Source: Polynucleobacter brandtiae (GTDB lineage: Bacteria > Pseudomonadota > Gammaproteobacteria > Burkholderiales > Burkholderiaceae). From it: a stretch of 64,000 bases of DNA. The notes under the pieces were generated by a model. The model was not told the DNA's origin. It made no database searches and saw only the letters and a program-made list of their open reading frames with translations. Position numbers and translations under genes: made by a program. Below, piece after piece: positions 1-8,900 of this stretch. The stretch is taken from the NCBI RefSeq assembly GCF_002797575.1, contig NZ_PGTX01000003.1:1-64000 (forward strand). The letters run 5' to 3'. How positions within the stretch are numbered: position 1 is the first letter of the stretch; every line of letters begins with the position of its first letter.

Positions 1-498
1 GCTTGTGCCAATGGTCAAAAGCTCAAGTGCTTAACCTTGATCGATGAGTTCACCAAGGAGAGTTTGTATATTGATGTAGCCGGCTCAATTAAAGGTAAGC
101 GAGTGGTGCAGATATTAGAAGAAGTGATTGCAAAGCGGGGTTACCCTAAAGTTCTACGAAGTGACAACGGCCCGGAGTTTATTAGTACTATCTTGTTGGA
201 ATGGGCTGTAGCCAAAGGTCTACATAACCTACATATTGAACCAGGCAAGCCTTGGCAAAACGGTACTAACGAGAGCTTTAATGGCAAGTTCCGAGATGAA
301 TGTTTAGCTTTGAACTGGTTTTACAGCAGGCAGCATGCCAAGGTGATTATTGAAACTTGGCGTAAGCAAATGACCAAAGGAAATCCCTTTAGGGACAATT
401 TAATCAGACCGCACTCCAGTTTGGATTATCAAACCCCGCTAGAGTTCGTATCTGAATGGCGCAATAACTTAAACCCTGGAGCCCATGTTTCTAAATGA
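1..498 (+). CDS. IS3-family transposase OrfB, C-terminal part (5' end outside window)
   Basis: This is the integrase-core (rve) catalytic half of an IS3-type DDE transposase. The frame is open from base 1. Counting from the codon at 37, Asp3 (in LIDEF) is the first acidic residue, Asp43 (in RSDNGPEF) the second and Glu79 (in NGTNESF) the third. There are 35 residues between the last two, the DD35E spacing of the IS3 family. The usual C-terminal RPHSSLDYQTPLEF motif is present and the stop is intact, so the visible part is not degraded. The stop codon lies in the IS terminus and overlaps the hybrid tail of the patatin gene on the other strand. Confidence 0.9.
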   Translation, partial: ACANGQKLKCLTLIDEFTKESLYIDVAGSIKGKRVVQILEEVIAKRGYPKVLRSDNGPEFISTILLEWAVAKGLHNLHIEPGKPWQNGTNESFNGKFRDECLALNWFYSRQHAKVIIETWRKQMTKGNPFRDNLIRPHSSLDYQTPLEFVSEWRNNLNPGAHVSK

Positions 499-526
499 AA
501 ATGGTCCGAAGAAACCAGACAGGTCA
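1..526 (+). mobile_element. Right end of an IS3-family insertion sequence
   Basis: The segment holds the 3' part of an IS3-type transposase gene and then about 28 bases of terminal sequence. On the minus strand the sequence at the putative end begins TGACCTGTCTGGTTTC, and IS3-family ends normally start with TG, so position 526 is the proposed boundary. The left end lies outside the window, so neither the matching inverted repeat nor a target duplication can be checked. The insertion lies inside the 3' end of the patatin-like gene that reads towards it. Confidence 0.7.
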
Positions 527-1694
527 CTGGCACATCGTGTAATTGACGCAAAGTACGCCAGCGCGCCTGAGTATCTCGAAGTTCATCAATTTGCTCGCCA
601 GAATAGTGATCGATTGGAACCCCAGAAGCTTGTAGCAACACAGAAATAGAACTGGGTGGTGACTCCGATTCAGCCCAAGTTGTTTTTGGATTTGATAAAG
701 CATTAACCACGACCACCACAATTCTCTTTAATTCATTGAGCTTAGTATCTGCACCGGACTCTTGAAGTGCCTCAAGTTGATAAATAAAGTCAAGAACCCC
801 TCTTAAGCCTAAATTATCAGAAACGCCACCATCGACTAAATGCAAATAAGGCTCCTGACTTAAACCCTCTAACTCTTTTACCCTCTCCAGAGTTCGAGAG
901 GCAGCCCTGGATGGATTGGGTGTTTTTGTAAAGTAATTTAGCCACTCCGAATTAGGTGATGGACATTGACCACTATAGTTATTTAATGTGATGGGAGACA
1001 GTAAGACTGGCACAGCTGAGGAGGCAGCAGCTGCACGAGCGATACGCATACTACTCATATCACTACAAAGAATATCAAAATCTGTTTGAGAAAATAAAAA
1101 GCGGGAGCCACTAGTAATGTCGGTTGCAGACGGAGCAACTACAGGGCCCTTGGTATTTTTAAAATCTGCAAAGGTAGCACCATTAAATAGAATTTCATCA
1201 TAGAGATCAGCCGCCATTTCTGAGCGATTCCAACCACTGGAAACCAATTTAGGCCAAGTAATGGGATTGAGCGCTCTACCAATTAGTTCGCCCTGAATGT
1301 CCCGCTTTAAAAATCGAGTTTCGTACTCTTCAAATAATTTTTCGCCATATAGACGATATGCCAAAGCCGTAAAGCTCCCTCCGGAAACACTCGTAATGAT
1401 GTCTACAGAATCGAGTAAGCGCACCTGCTCACCCTGGGCATTCCGCAACTGTGTTCGACGCAAAGCTTCTAATACGCCATAAGAAAAAGCCGCGGATCGC
1501 GTCCCACCTCCAGAAAAAGCTAGGATGACTAGATCCTTGTCTTGCATGGAGACAAGCGGTATATCTTTAAAGCCCAACTTAGAGTCACCCTCTGGTTTGG
1601 TAATCGAGGGATTAATCGGCCGGGTAGCGCAGGCAGTACAAACGGCTACTATAAATATCAGAATGAGTAAGCGACTTAAGTAACTTGTATTCAT
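429..1694 (-). CDS. Patatin-like phospholipase lipoprotein with IS-derived C-terminus
   Basis: Likely an envelope lipid acyl hydrolase. The N-terminus is a hydrophobic signal ending in a cysteine (AVCTAC, about residue 22), suggesting a lipoprotein. Patatin motifs are present in order: the oxyanion loop GGGTRSA (about 62-68), the nucleophile region SVSGGS (Ser about 104) and the DGG motif (Asp about 288). I chose the ATG at 1694; an in-frame TTG lies at 1715. No strong ribosome binding site precedes either. The last 32 or so codons come from the IS end, so the native C-terminus has been replaced by unrelated sequence. The catalytic core precedes the break, so activity could survive. Confidence 0.8.
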   Translation of the reverse strand: MNTSYLSRLLILIFIVAVCTACATRPINPSITKPEGDSKLGFKDIPLVSMQDKDLVILAFSGGGTRSAAFSYGVLEALRRTQLRNAQGEQVRLLDSVDIITSVSGGSFTALAYRLYGEKLFEEYETRFLKRDIQGELIGRALNPITWPKLVSSGWNRSEMAADLYDEILFNGATFADFKNTKGPVVAPSATDITSGSRFLFSQTDFDILCSDMSSMRIARAAAASSAVPVLLSPITLNNYSGQCPSPNSEWLNYFTKTPNPSRAASRTLERVKELEGLSQEPYLHLVDGGVSDNLGLRGVLDFIYQLEALQESGADTKLNELKRIVVVVVNALSNPKTTWAESESPPSSISVLLQASGVPIDHYSGEQIDELRDTQARWRTLRQLHDVPVTCLVSSDHFHLETWAPGFKLLRHSDTNSSGV

Positions 1695-1935
1695 AAAAGG
1701 AGCCGCATTATTCAATATTAATTAGTCTATGGCACAGAAGCTGGAATTTACTTATCCAAAATACTAAAGCTTTTATTCCCTATTCAGTCAATATATCTGG
1801 AATAAACGTAACTTAACTTTAGAAGAGGCGTCTATTTTGTAGGTTTCAGTAGGCTTGATTATCAAGTCTTATTTATAAAGATAGTTATTACAAGCCTGCA
1901 GCACCATTTCACTAGCGTTCACATTACCCAACATT

Positions 1936-2640
1936 ATGAAAAAAAAATTCGCCTTCCTTTTTATACTCACAGCACTCACACTTCTCGGTGGTTGCAGCAC
2001 CACAACAAAGTTAGCAAGTGAATCCATGCCTCAATCTGGGTTTTTACCGGATTACTCCCTCTTAACTGCAATGACAACAACCAATGCCGATGTGCGTATC
2101 TGGAGATATCGTAAGGCAGACATCAAGCCCGGATCGTATACAGCTGTGATCCTAGATCCCGTTTACTTAAATCAAAATGCCACGCAAGAAATTACCCAAG
2201 ATACGATCAATCAAGCAAAGTCTGCCTTACAGGCCTCAATGATGGAGATGATTAAAAATCGGGGTGATATTCAAATTGTTACAAAACCAGGGCCTAATGT
2301 TGTGCGCATTTCCGTTGGCATTACTGGCGCAGAGAGCACAAACAATTCTTTGCAGCCCTGGAATTTCACTCCGGTTGGTATGGCACTGACTGCAGGTACT
2401 TATGCGGCAGGCGTCAATGCAAAAACTCCAGCTATGCTGGTGGAGAGTAAGCTAGTCGATAGTGCTACCAATATATTACTGGGGGAAGGTGTGGTTACTA
2501 TGCAGGGTCAGCCGTTTCGAACCATCGCTGGATCATCACAATCTTTTGTTGCCATGGCAAAAACGATTGTCCAGACATCGATAGGCACCTATAAAAATAC
2601 TAGCAATGAAGCTGTTCTATTTTTCCTACCAGAGAAGTAA
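1936..2640 (+). CDS. DUF3313-family lipoprotein
   Basis: A 234-residue predicted outer-membrane lipoprotein. It has a charged N-terminus (MKKKF), a hydrophobic stretch and a lipobox LLGGC with Cys at about 20. The mature part resembles DUF3313: SGFLPDYSLL near the start, then a WRYRKADIKPGSYTAVILDPV segment that marks the family. The function of the family is unknown. The gene stands alone on the plus strand, divergent from the patatin-like gene with a 241-base gap that must hold both promoters. An inverted repeat CGCCCT...AGGGCG shortly after the stop is a weak terminator candidate. Confidence 0.75.
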   Translation: MKKKFAFLFILTALTLLGGCSTTTKLASESMPQSGFLPDYSLLTAMTTTNADVRIWRYRKADIKPGSYTAVILDPVYLNQNATQEITQDTINQAKSALQASMMEMIKNRGDIQIVTKPGPNVVRISVGITGAESTNNSLQPWNFTPVGMALTAGTYAAGVNAKTPAMLVESKLVDSATNILLGEGVVTMQGQPFRTIAGSSQSFVAMAKTIVQTSIGTYKNTSNEAVLFFLPEK

Positions 2641-2725
2641 TCTGAGTTAATAACTTCCGCGATAAAGTGACCAACGCCCTCATGACTAGTGATAAGGGCG
2701 TATATGCCGCTCGTGAGCTTATTTT

Positions 2726-3010
2726 TTAAATAGCAGCTGGAATAGCTTCCTCATATGCATCAGGAGCTTGAGCTCCTGATATTGAGTATTGAGTATTGAA
2801 CATCACTACTGGTACCGCACTCACACCAGTATTTGTATATTTAAGTTTTGAATATCACACTTTAAGAGCATGCTCATCGCTAGCAAATACTTGCTTTGTC
2901 GCCTCGATATCTAAGCCTGCCCTGTCCACACTATCGAGTCATATTTGTAAGCTATCCACATCAAATTACCTAAGGGCACACTACATCAGATACAAAGTCT
3001 ATTTATCCTA
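2726..3010 (-). pseudogene. Remnant of a DsbA/FrnE-family oxidoreductase, internally deleted
   Basis: Reading the minus strand gives IDFVSDVVCP then a stop where Trp of the CPWC active site is expected. After only a few codons there is a C-terminal block containing LDSVDRAGLDIEATKQVFAS, then NTGVSAVPVVMFN and YSISGAQAPDAYEEAI, ending in TAA at 2726-2728. These are the start and end of FrnE-like DsbA thioredoxin-fold proteins (SDVVCPWC..., GVSGVPFF...GAQP). About two thirds of the gene is missing and further in-frame stops interrupt the remainder. It is a decayed gene, not a functional small protein. Confidence 0.8.
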
Positions 3011-3053
3011 TTGATCGCCTGTTGATTCTAGCGAAAAAATACGCTTCTTATAG

Positions 3054-3090
3054 CCAAAAAAATACCAATCCACAGATTGGTATTTTAATT
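3054..3090 (-). terminator. Rho-independent terminator of the amidase gene
   Basis: AATACCAAT at 3061-3069 pairs perfectly with ATTGGTATT at 3076-3084 around a six-base loop. On the minus strand the stem is followed by a run of T. It lies about 40 bases after the stop of the minus-strand choloylglycine-hydrolase-like gene. Confidence 0.8.
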
Positions 3091-3127
3091 TCTAGAAAAT
3101 CTATCCGAAGGTGGTTTAACAGAAAAC

Positions 3128-4249
3128 TTATTTTAAAAAATCTGTTGTCACGTCATTTTGTGGATACGGTAATTTATCAATTTGCCAAGTTTTTGTTATG
3201 CCAGACTTAAAGACCTCATTCAGGTTAATTTCGATGAAGTTTGTGCGATTTGCATAATTTGCAATTTTCATCCGATTATTTTTTAAGTCCTTTAGATTAA
3301 CCCACTGTGTGTAGTCTGAAACCACACTCTTACCATCTGAAGATCGCGCTACACCAATGGGAATATCGACATTATTCAGTATGTGGCCAGCAGCTTGCAT
3401 AGCGTCAGTACTATTACTTGGCTGATAGACAAACTGCTTTAAATAAGTTGCCCTGACAAAGCGAGATGGTGGCGTGTAATCCGCTGGCAAACCTAGTAAG
3501 CCACCACCCTGCCCTAGTTCAGTGACATTCGTATTGCCGACAGTCACAGCTGCTGTTGCAGTAGAGGTGAGCGATAGATAGTTACGCACATTATTCAAGT
3601 GCCAGTCATAAGTTGGCGCATTGGTCAACACTCCGGCCACATTATCGTGGATCACCATTTGACCCTTAACAAATTCAACAACAATACTGTCTCCACCACG
3701 ATCTGTGAGTACAAGGTGTAACCATGGTGGAGTTGGCAATCCCTTGACTTCGCTTGGATCGAACCACACCTTATATTTAGGAAGCTCATTGCGTAACTCC
3801 TTGACTGAGCCGAACATGCCCAAAATGAATCCACCTAAGTTCAATATAGAAACATAATTCTTATCCTGCGGAGTAACTGCCTGGTATTGAGTAAAACCAG
3901 GTAAAAAATTGCCACTCATTGCAAGTCCCGATTCATTTTGACCCTCCAAATATGCAGGAGGTCCAGCCAATACGCCAGGTGCAATTGCGACAAACGCATA
4001 CTTACTGGCCAAGGTTGTTACAGGCAATTTTAGGGAGGCTGGGGCACTAAGGGAGATGGGGGTACCCTTGGGATTAGCGGTAAGTTGCCACTTCATATCA
4101 AAAGCCCATTCCATGGTTCTTCCAGCTACAACCGAGCCATCTTTTGAAACTATATTGACCGCGGTACAAGCATGACTTACTAGCGGAGCAAATGCCAAGG
4201 TAGCCGAGACTGAGGTAGCTACTATTTTTTTAATGATTGTTTGTTTCAT
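3128..4249 (-). CDS. Secreted linear amide C-N hydrolase (choloylglycine hydrolase / penicillin V acylase family)
   Basis: An N-terminal nucleophile hydrolase of the Ntn superfamily, 373 residues. A signal peptide ends at SHA, directly before Cys28, so signal cleavage itself would expose the catalytic N-terminal cysteine. Other family positions are visible: Arg44 in VAGRTMEWAFD with Asp51, the asparagine motif LTNAPTYDWHLNNVRNY, and Arg in PSRFVRATYL. Family members cleave conjugated bile salts, penicillin V or acyl-homoserine lactones. In an aquatic bacterium a quorum-signal or other N-acyl amide substrate is more plausible than bile salts, but this is inference. The gene is monocistronic with its own terminator. 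Confidence 0.85.
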   Translation of the reverse strand: MKQTIIKKIVATSVSATLAFAPLVSHACTAVNIVSKDGSVVAGRTMEWAFDMKWQLTANPKGTPISLSAPASLKLPVTTLASKYAFVAIAPGVLAGPPAYLEGQNESGLAMSGNFLPGFTQYQAVTPQDKNYVSILNLGGFILGMFGSVKELRNELPKYKVWFDPSEVKGLPTPPWLHLVLTDRGGDSIVVEFVKGQMVIHDNVAGVLTNAPTYDWHLNNVRNYLSLTSTATAAVTVGNTNVTELGQGGGLLGLPADYTPPSRFVRATYLKQFVYQPSNSTDAMQAAGHILNNVDIPIGVARSSDGKSVVSDYTQWVNLKDLKNNRMKIANYANRTNFIEINLNEVFKSGITKTWQIDKLPYPQNDVTTDFLK

Positions 4250-4373
4250 TGGGACTCCTGAAGACGGGTGGAACTCGATACGAAAAGCATAACATTGATG
4301 AGAAACGAATACCTTCTTTTTTAAGGAAAACCTAAGGATGGGGAGATACTCTATGATCTAGGTTAATCTACAC

Positions 4374-4754
4374 ATGTCAAATCTTCTAAACTCCTGGGCG
4401 CTTTCAGCGCTAGCTAATAGCAGCTCTATATCCCTGGATTGTCAGGTCTGCGTGACACTTCAAAGCCCTGGTTGGGAGTCTATTCCCGGAGGCTTTGATC
4501 TTCACTTATTGGAATTAGTCGGAACCTTGAGGCCAGAGGACGCCCCCGAAATGTGGGATGAATATCATCCGGAAGGTACCAATCTCTGGTCTGATGATGC
4601 TCCAATAGCACCCACATATCACCCCTATAACCGCTGCGATATTTATCAGTGCAGCGCATGCAACAACAAATATTTACGCTATGGGGAATATGGTGGCTAC
4701 TATGTCGAAGAGCGCATAAGGCCGCTGATCCCCGAGCTAATAGTGCACCTGTAA
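4374..4754 (+). CDS. Conserved small protein with a CxxC pair, function unknown
   Basis: A 126-residue acidic, aromatic-rich protein. It has Cys pairs at CQVC (about 23-26) and in CDIYQCSACNNKY (about 88-97), which could bind a metal, followed by GEYGGYYVEERI. There is no signal peptide or membrane segment. I choose it over the overlapping antisense frame (4480-4875) because its composition looks protein-like and the Cys/Trp/Tyr pattern looks conserved. I recall similar unnamed proteins in other Burkholderiales but cannot assign a role. No clear ribosome binding site precedes the ATG. Confidence 0.55.
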   Translation: MSNLLNSWALSALANSSSISLDCQVCVTLQSPGWESIPGGFDLHLLELVGTLRPEDAPEMWDEYHPEGTNLWSDDAPIAPTYHPYNRCDIYQCSACNNKYLRYGEYGGYYVEERIRPLIPELIVHL

Positions 4755-4943
4755 GGGATATTCCTTGCTGGCTAACTTTCCTGGTTTGAATAGCTGCTAA
4801 GCGCAACCAAATACGTAACTCCCAATAGATCAACCTAGTTTTCAGCAATGATTTAGTATATAAATACTTTATCAAGTATGGGCCTTAATTAATAGCAATT
4901 CACAACAAAACCAAAGAAAAATATTGATCGACTGGAGACATCA

Positions 4944-5990
4944 ATGACTCAAATCACTCAAACAAATCAAGCTGCTTTTTTCAATCTTTCTGGTGTCATT
5001 CGAACACTCTTGATTGCATTAACTATGCTCGCTGGTGGCACTCCTATTGCTCTAGCTCAAACTGATTATCCCAATAAGCCCATTCGATTTATTGTTCCTT
5101 TTCCAGCCGGTGGGGCAACTGATAACATCGCTCGCCCATTGCAAAATGAACTTCTCAATACGGTTAAGTGGAATGTGATCATCGACAACAAGCCAGGAGC
5201 AGGCGGTAATATAGGCGCTGAAATTGCCTCTAAGTCACCAGCGGATGGCTATACCTGGCTCATGGCTTCAGTTGGAACACATGGTATCAATCTCCCGCTC
5301 TATACCCAGGGTGGCGGCAAATTACCCTTTGACCCTATTAAAGACTTTACCCCAATCACACTAGTTGCAGAGCTACCTAATGTGCTGGTTATAAACCCAG
5401 AATTTGCAGCTAAAAATAAGATAAATTCTGTAAATGACTTAATCGCTTATGCAAAAGTAAACCCGGGTAAGGTCAATATGGCTTCCAGTGGTAATGGCAC
5501 TTCGATCCATATGGCTGGAGAGCTTTTTAAATCGATGACTAAAACCTATATGGTGCACCTACCCTATAAGGGCAGTCCGCCCGCCGTAACCGACTTGATA
5601 GCGGGTAACGTAGATATTATGTTCGACAACCTGCCTTCCTCCATCAACTTTATTCGCTCTGGGCGCCTAAAGGCTTTAGCTGTCACGAGTGCTAAACGCT
5701 CTCCTGCATTTCCAGACCTACCAACTATTGCAGAGGCAGCTAACTTACCAAGCTACGAGGCGACCTCATGGTTTGGTGTTGTGGGTCCTGCCAACATGCC
5801 TGTTGATATTTTAAATAAAGACAGCGCTACCCTAATGGCGGCTATTAATAGCCCAACCGTAAAAGAAAAGTATTTAGCTATGGGTGCACAGCCGGTTGGC
5901 AACACCCCCACCCAATTCTCAGTTTTTATTAAAAATGAAATTGCCAAGTGGACTAAGGTGGTGAAAGACTCTGGTGCTAAAGTAGATTAA
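4944..5990 (+). CDS. Tripartite tricarboxylate transporter substrate-binding protein (Bug/TctC family)
   Basis: A 348-residue periplasmic solute-binding protein. The signal peptide has its hydrophobic core at about 18-38 and ends near ALAQ. The mature start [16 protein letters not shown] followed by TDNIARPL is the Bug-family signature that holds the carboxylate ligand. It has no membrane partners next to it; the tctBA pair in this window is about 53 kb away. That is usual for the many orphan Bug proteins of Burkholderiales. It faces the ThDP enzyme gene across a shared terminator. The ligand cannot be read from sequence; a carboxylate is likely. Confidence 0.9.
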   Translation: MTQITQTNQAAFFNLSGVIRTLLIALTMLAGGTPIALAQTDYPNKPIRFIVPFPAGGATDNIARPLQNELLNTVKWNVIIDNKPGAGGNIGAEIASKSPADGYTWLMASVGTHGINLPLYTQGGGKLPFDPIKDFTPITLVAELPNVLVINPEFAAKNKINSVNDLIAYAKVNPGKVNMASSGNGTSIHMAGELFKSMTKTYMVHLPYKGSPPAVTDLIAGNVDIMFDNLPSSINFIRSGRLKALAVTSAKRSPAFPDLPTIAEAANLPSYEATSWFGVVGPANMPVDILNKDSATLMAAINSPTVKEKYLAMGAQPVGNTPTQFSVFIKNEIAKWTKVVKDSGAKVD

Positions 5991-6017
5991 TCAACTCTAA
6001 TCAAGCGACTGCAGTAC

Positions 6018-6043
6018 AAAAGAGGGGCTTGGCCCCTCTTTTC
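6018..6043. terminator. Bidirectional rho-independent terminator
   Basis: AGAGGGG and CCCCTCT form a seven-pair GC-rich stem at 6021-6039 with a five-base loop. It is flanked by AAAA on the left and TTTT on the right, so it can serve both the Bug gene and the converging ThDP-enzyme gene. Confidence 0.85.
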
Positions 6044-6074
6044 TATTCTCAAACAATACCGCTCTATCAATCGT

Positions 6075-7733
6075 TTACTGGCCTAGTTGCGATAATAGCT
6101 TGCTAGGCGAGATCACTTCTTGATCCTGCACTAACTCAATCAGTGCGCCCTGATTGCTAGCCATGGCCTCTGAAAATGCAGCAGCAAACTCCTCGGTCTT
6201 GCTCACACGAAATGCCGGGATGCCAAAACTATCAGCAAACTTAATAAAGTCTGGATTGGTTAATTCAGTCGCAATAACGCGCGACTTAAACTCACGCTCT
6301 TGATGCATCCGAATCGTTCCCAGCATGCTGTTATTCACCACAAGAATGATGGGATAGGCTCCGTAACGGGCTGCTGTTGCAAGCTCCTGGCAATTCATCA
6401 TGAAATCACCATCACCACATACTGCAATGACAACCCGATCTGGGTGCACTAATTTAGCTGCAATCGCTGCTGGTAAACCATACCCCATTGAACCATTCGC
6501 GGGGGCTAGCTGAGTCCGCATATCACCATAGGGATAAAAACGATGTACCCAGGTAGCAAAATTACCTGCTCCATTTGTGACGATGGCATTGCGCGGAATA
6601 AGCTCTTTTAATGAGGACATGATTTGCGCTAATTGCAAATCACCGGGTACAGTTACCGGGGCTGAAAATGTTAAATACTCAGTATGGGCAGTAGTCATCG
6701 CTTGGCGATCATATTGCCCGCCCATACTTATCTCGGTTAAGGCTTTACAAAAATGGTCGGGGCTGCAATTGATTGCAAAGTCTGGGCGATACACGCGACC
6801 GAGCTCTTCAGGCCCGGAAAGTACATGAATCAGTTTCGCTTTGATTTGTGGAGGAGTCAGTATGGAGTAGCCTGCCGTCGTCATCTCCCCTAAACGCTCT
6901 CCAATCACCAATAAGACATCAGCCTCTTTGATCCGTTTCACTAGGGCAGGATTTGCACCAATTCCAAGATCACCAGCAAAGCAAGGATCTAGGTTATCAA
7001 TCAGATCCTGCGAACGAAAACTGGTCGCTACAGGCAAGCCTTCGCGATTAGCCCATTTTTTTAAATGGTCACAAGGCACCTTACTCCAATTACCACCACC
7101 CGCAATCATCATCGGGTTCTTGGCGGCTGAAAAATGACTCATAGCCTGCAAAAATGCCTCTTGGTCAAGGCCCGGTTGCACAATATGGGCCGCTGCAACT
7201 GGATGCTCTGACCCCATCATGTACAACACATCCTCTGGCAAAGCGAGCACTACAGGCCCCTTACGCCCTGCTTGCGCGACATGAAAAGCATGCGAAACAA
7301 ATTCATCGATGCGGTCTACGCGATCAATACTCCCAACCCATTTTGCGCATTCAGAATACATACGGCGATAGTCAATTTCCTGAAAGGCTTCACGCTCGAC
7401 CATATCTGTACCCACCTGACCAACCAATAACACCATTGGGGTTGAGTCTTGATATGCAGTATGAATACCGATCATGGCATTAGAGGCGCCCGGACCGCGT
7501 GTCACCATCACAATGCCAGGCTTACCGGTTAGCTTCGCATAGGCCTCAGCCATATAGGCAGCACCGCCCTCCTGCCTACAAGTCACAAACTGAAACTTTG
7601 GGTGATCAACTAAGCCATTTAATAGTGGTAAAAAACTTTCACCCGGAACTCCAAAGCCAAGCTCCGCCCCCTGCCTTATAAGGGCATTGGCTAGGATCTG
7701 CCCGCCATTGAGCAACTGATTTGGTGTCCCCAT
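6075..7733 (-). CDS. Thiamine pyrophosphate enzyme, acetolactate synthase large-subunit-like
   Basis: A ThDP-dependent enzyme of the acetohydroxyacid synthase/benzoylformate decarboxylase type, 552 residues from the ATG at 7733 (an upstream TTG/ATG would add 14-15 residues). The N-terminal PYR domain carries the catalytic glutamate in GVPGES and the CRQEGGAAYMAEAYAKLTG block. The C-terminal domain has the ThDP/Mg motif GDGDFMMNCQEL ending in NN. No regulatory small subunit is adjacent, so it is more likely a catabolic or alternative decarboxylase/ligase than the biosynthetic IlvB. Neighbouring FAH-family, ScpB-like and Bug genes suggest organic-acid metabolism. The exact reaction is not determinable. 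Confidence 0.85.
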   Translation of the reverse strand: MGTPNQLLNGGQILANALIRQGAELGFGVPGESFLPLLNGLVDHPKFQFVTCRQEGGAAYMAEAYAKLTGKPGIVMVTRGPGASNAMIGIHTAYQDSTPMVLLVGQVGTDMVEREAFQEIDYRRMYSECAKWVGSIDRVDRIDEFVSHAFHVAQAGRKGPVVLALPEDVLYMMGSEHPVAAAHIVQPGLDQEAFLQAMSHFSAAKNPMMIAGGGNWSKVPCDHLKKWANREGLPVATSFRSQDLIDNLDPCFAGDLGIGANPALVKRIKEADVLLVIGERLGEMTTAGYSILTPPQIKAKLIHVLSGPEELGRVYRPDFAINCSPDHFCKALTEISMGGQYDRQAMTTAHTEYLTFSAPVTVPGDLQLAQIMSSLKELIPRNAIVTNGAGNFATWVHRFYPYGDMRTQLAPANGSMGYGLPAAIAAKLVHPDRVVIAVCGDGDFMMNCQELATAARYGAYPIILVVNNSMLGTIRMHQEREFKSRVIATELTNPDFIKFADSFGIPAFRVSKTEEFAAAFSEAMASNQGALIELVQDQEVISPSKLLSQLGQ

Positions 7734-7993
7734 TGCGTTCTTACTTTCTTTGTTATAAGTTGCTTTGCAATACATCAATATAAAGCTAGCGTTTTGAAAA
7801 TTATGACATTTTTGCAGTCCCCTCGGGTAATTCTGGGTTGAGCGATCTTGGCAGCCCCATTCAAGGTGCCCTCAGGAATAAATAAGGTTCAGTGATATCG
7901 AGGATGATTGCTGGGACACCACCAAGATCCCCTATACTGAGATTCTAAGTTTGTACCACCCAACACGATCAAAAAAATTGCTAAGAGATTGAG

Positions 7994-8863
7994 ATGAGAC
8001 TATTTAACTTTGAAGATGCAACAGGCCAAAGCAGAATCGGGGCGCTATTAAAAGATCAGCCCACTCAATATATCGATTTATGTGCTACAGATTTACAGAT
8101 CCCTAATAACCTACTAGAAGTGATTCAATCACAAGATTTATTAGGTCGAGCTGCAAAAGCAATGAGTCAGTCTGACTCAGTCAAGGGGAATATTAAGGAT
8201 ATTCTTTATAAGCTTCCAATTGAGTGGCCTGGGAAAATTGTTTGCATGGGCTTAAATTACGCAGATCATGCTAAAGAGGGCGGAAACGCGAGGCCTGAAT
8301 ATCCCAGTTTTTTTATGCGAGGACCAAGCTCTCTTACAGCCCATGCGAGCCCAATGATTCGACCCCGAGTTTCAGATAAACTCGATTACGAAGCAGAGCT
8401 TGCTTTTGTAATTGGCAAAAAAATACGGTATGCCACCCTAGATAATGCACTTGACTGTATTGCTGGGTATAGCATCTTTAATGATGGCAGCCTGCGAGAC
8501 TATCAGCGTAAAACAACCCAATGGACTATCGGCAAAAACTTTGACAAGACGGGTGGATTTGGCCCTTATTTAGTGACTCCCGATGAGCTACCCCCTGGAT
8601 GTCATGGCTTGAACATTCAATCCCGCCTAAATGGCCAGGTAATGCAAAACGCGAACACCAAAGATTTTCTTTGGGGAGTTGCGGAAACGATTGTTTTAAT
8701 TACTGAATGCATGACTCTAGAGCCGGGAGATTTAGTCATTACTGGAACCCCTGCTGGCGTAGGCTACGCTAGAAATCCCCCTGTGTTTATGAAGCCAGGG
8801 GATATCTGTGAAATTGAAATTGAATCCATTGGCATACTGAGCAATACGATCGCAGACGAATGA
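7994..8863 (+). CDS. Fumarylacetoacetate hydrolase family protein
   Basis: A 289-residue FAH-superfamily enzyme. These are metal-dependent hydrolases or decarboxylases acting on beta-diketo acids or related compounds. The FAH core starts at about residue 75 (GKIVCMGLNYADHAKE). The metal ligands are seen as DYEAELAFVIG (two Glu) and GYSIFNDGSLRDYQ (Asp). GDLVITGTPAGVG closes the substrate pocket. The ATG is preceded by an AGAGATTGAG stretch giving a fair ribosome binding site. It is divergent from the ThDP gene with a 260-base gap. Possible activities include acylpyruvase, oxaloacetate decarboxylase or 2,4-diketo-acid hydrolase; sequence alone does not decide. Confidence 0.85.
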   Translation: MRLFNFEDATGQSRIGALLKDQPTQYIDLCATDLQIPNNLLEVIQSQDLLGRAAKAMSQSDSVKGNIKDILYKLPIEWPGKIVCMGLNYADHAKEGGNARPEYPSFFMRGPSSLTAHASPMIRPRVSDKLDYEAELAFVIGKKIRYATLDNALDCIAGYSIFNDGSLRDYQRKTTQWTIGKNFDKTGGFGPYLVTPDELPPGCHGLNIQSRLNGQVMQNANTKDFLWGVAETIVLITECMTLEPGDLVITGTPAGVGYARNPPVFMKPGDICEIEIESIGILSNTIADE

Positions 8864-8900
8864 GTCAAGCTAATAATGAATGCCAAATGATTTCAGGAAA

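Noticed and set aside
2796-3014. Plus-strand frame of 72 codons in the gap after the DUF3313 gene
   Set aside because: It lies opposite the DsbA/FrnE remnant, which explains the sequence better on the minus strand.
4480-4875. Minus-strand frame of 131 codons
   Set aside because: Antisense to the 126-residue protein; composition poor in typical protein patterns.
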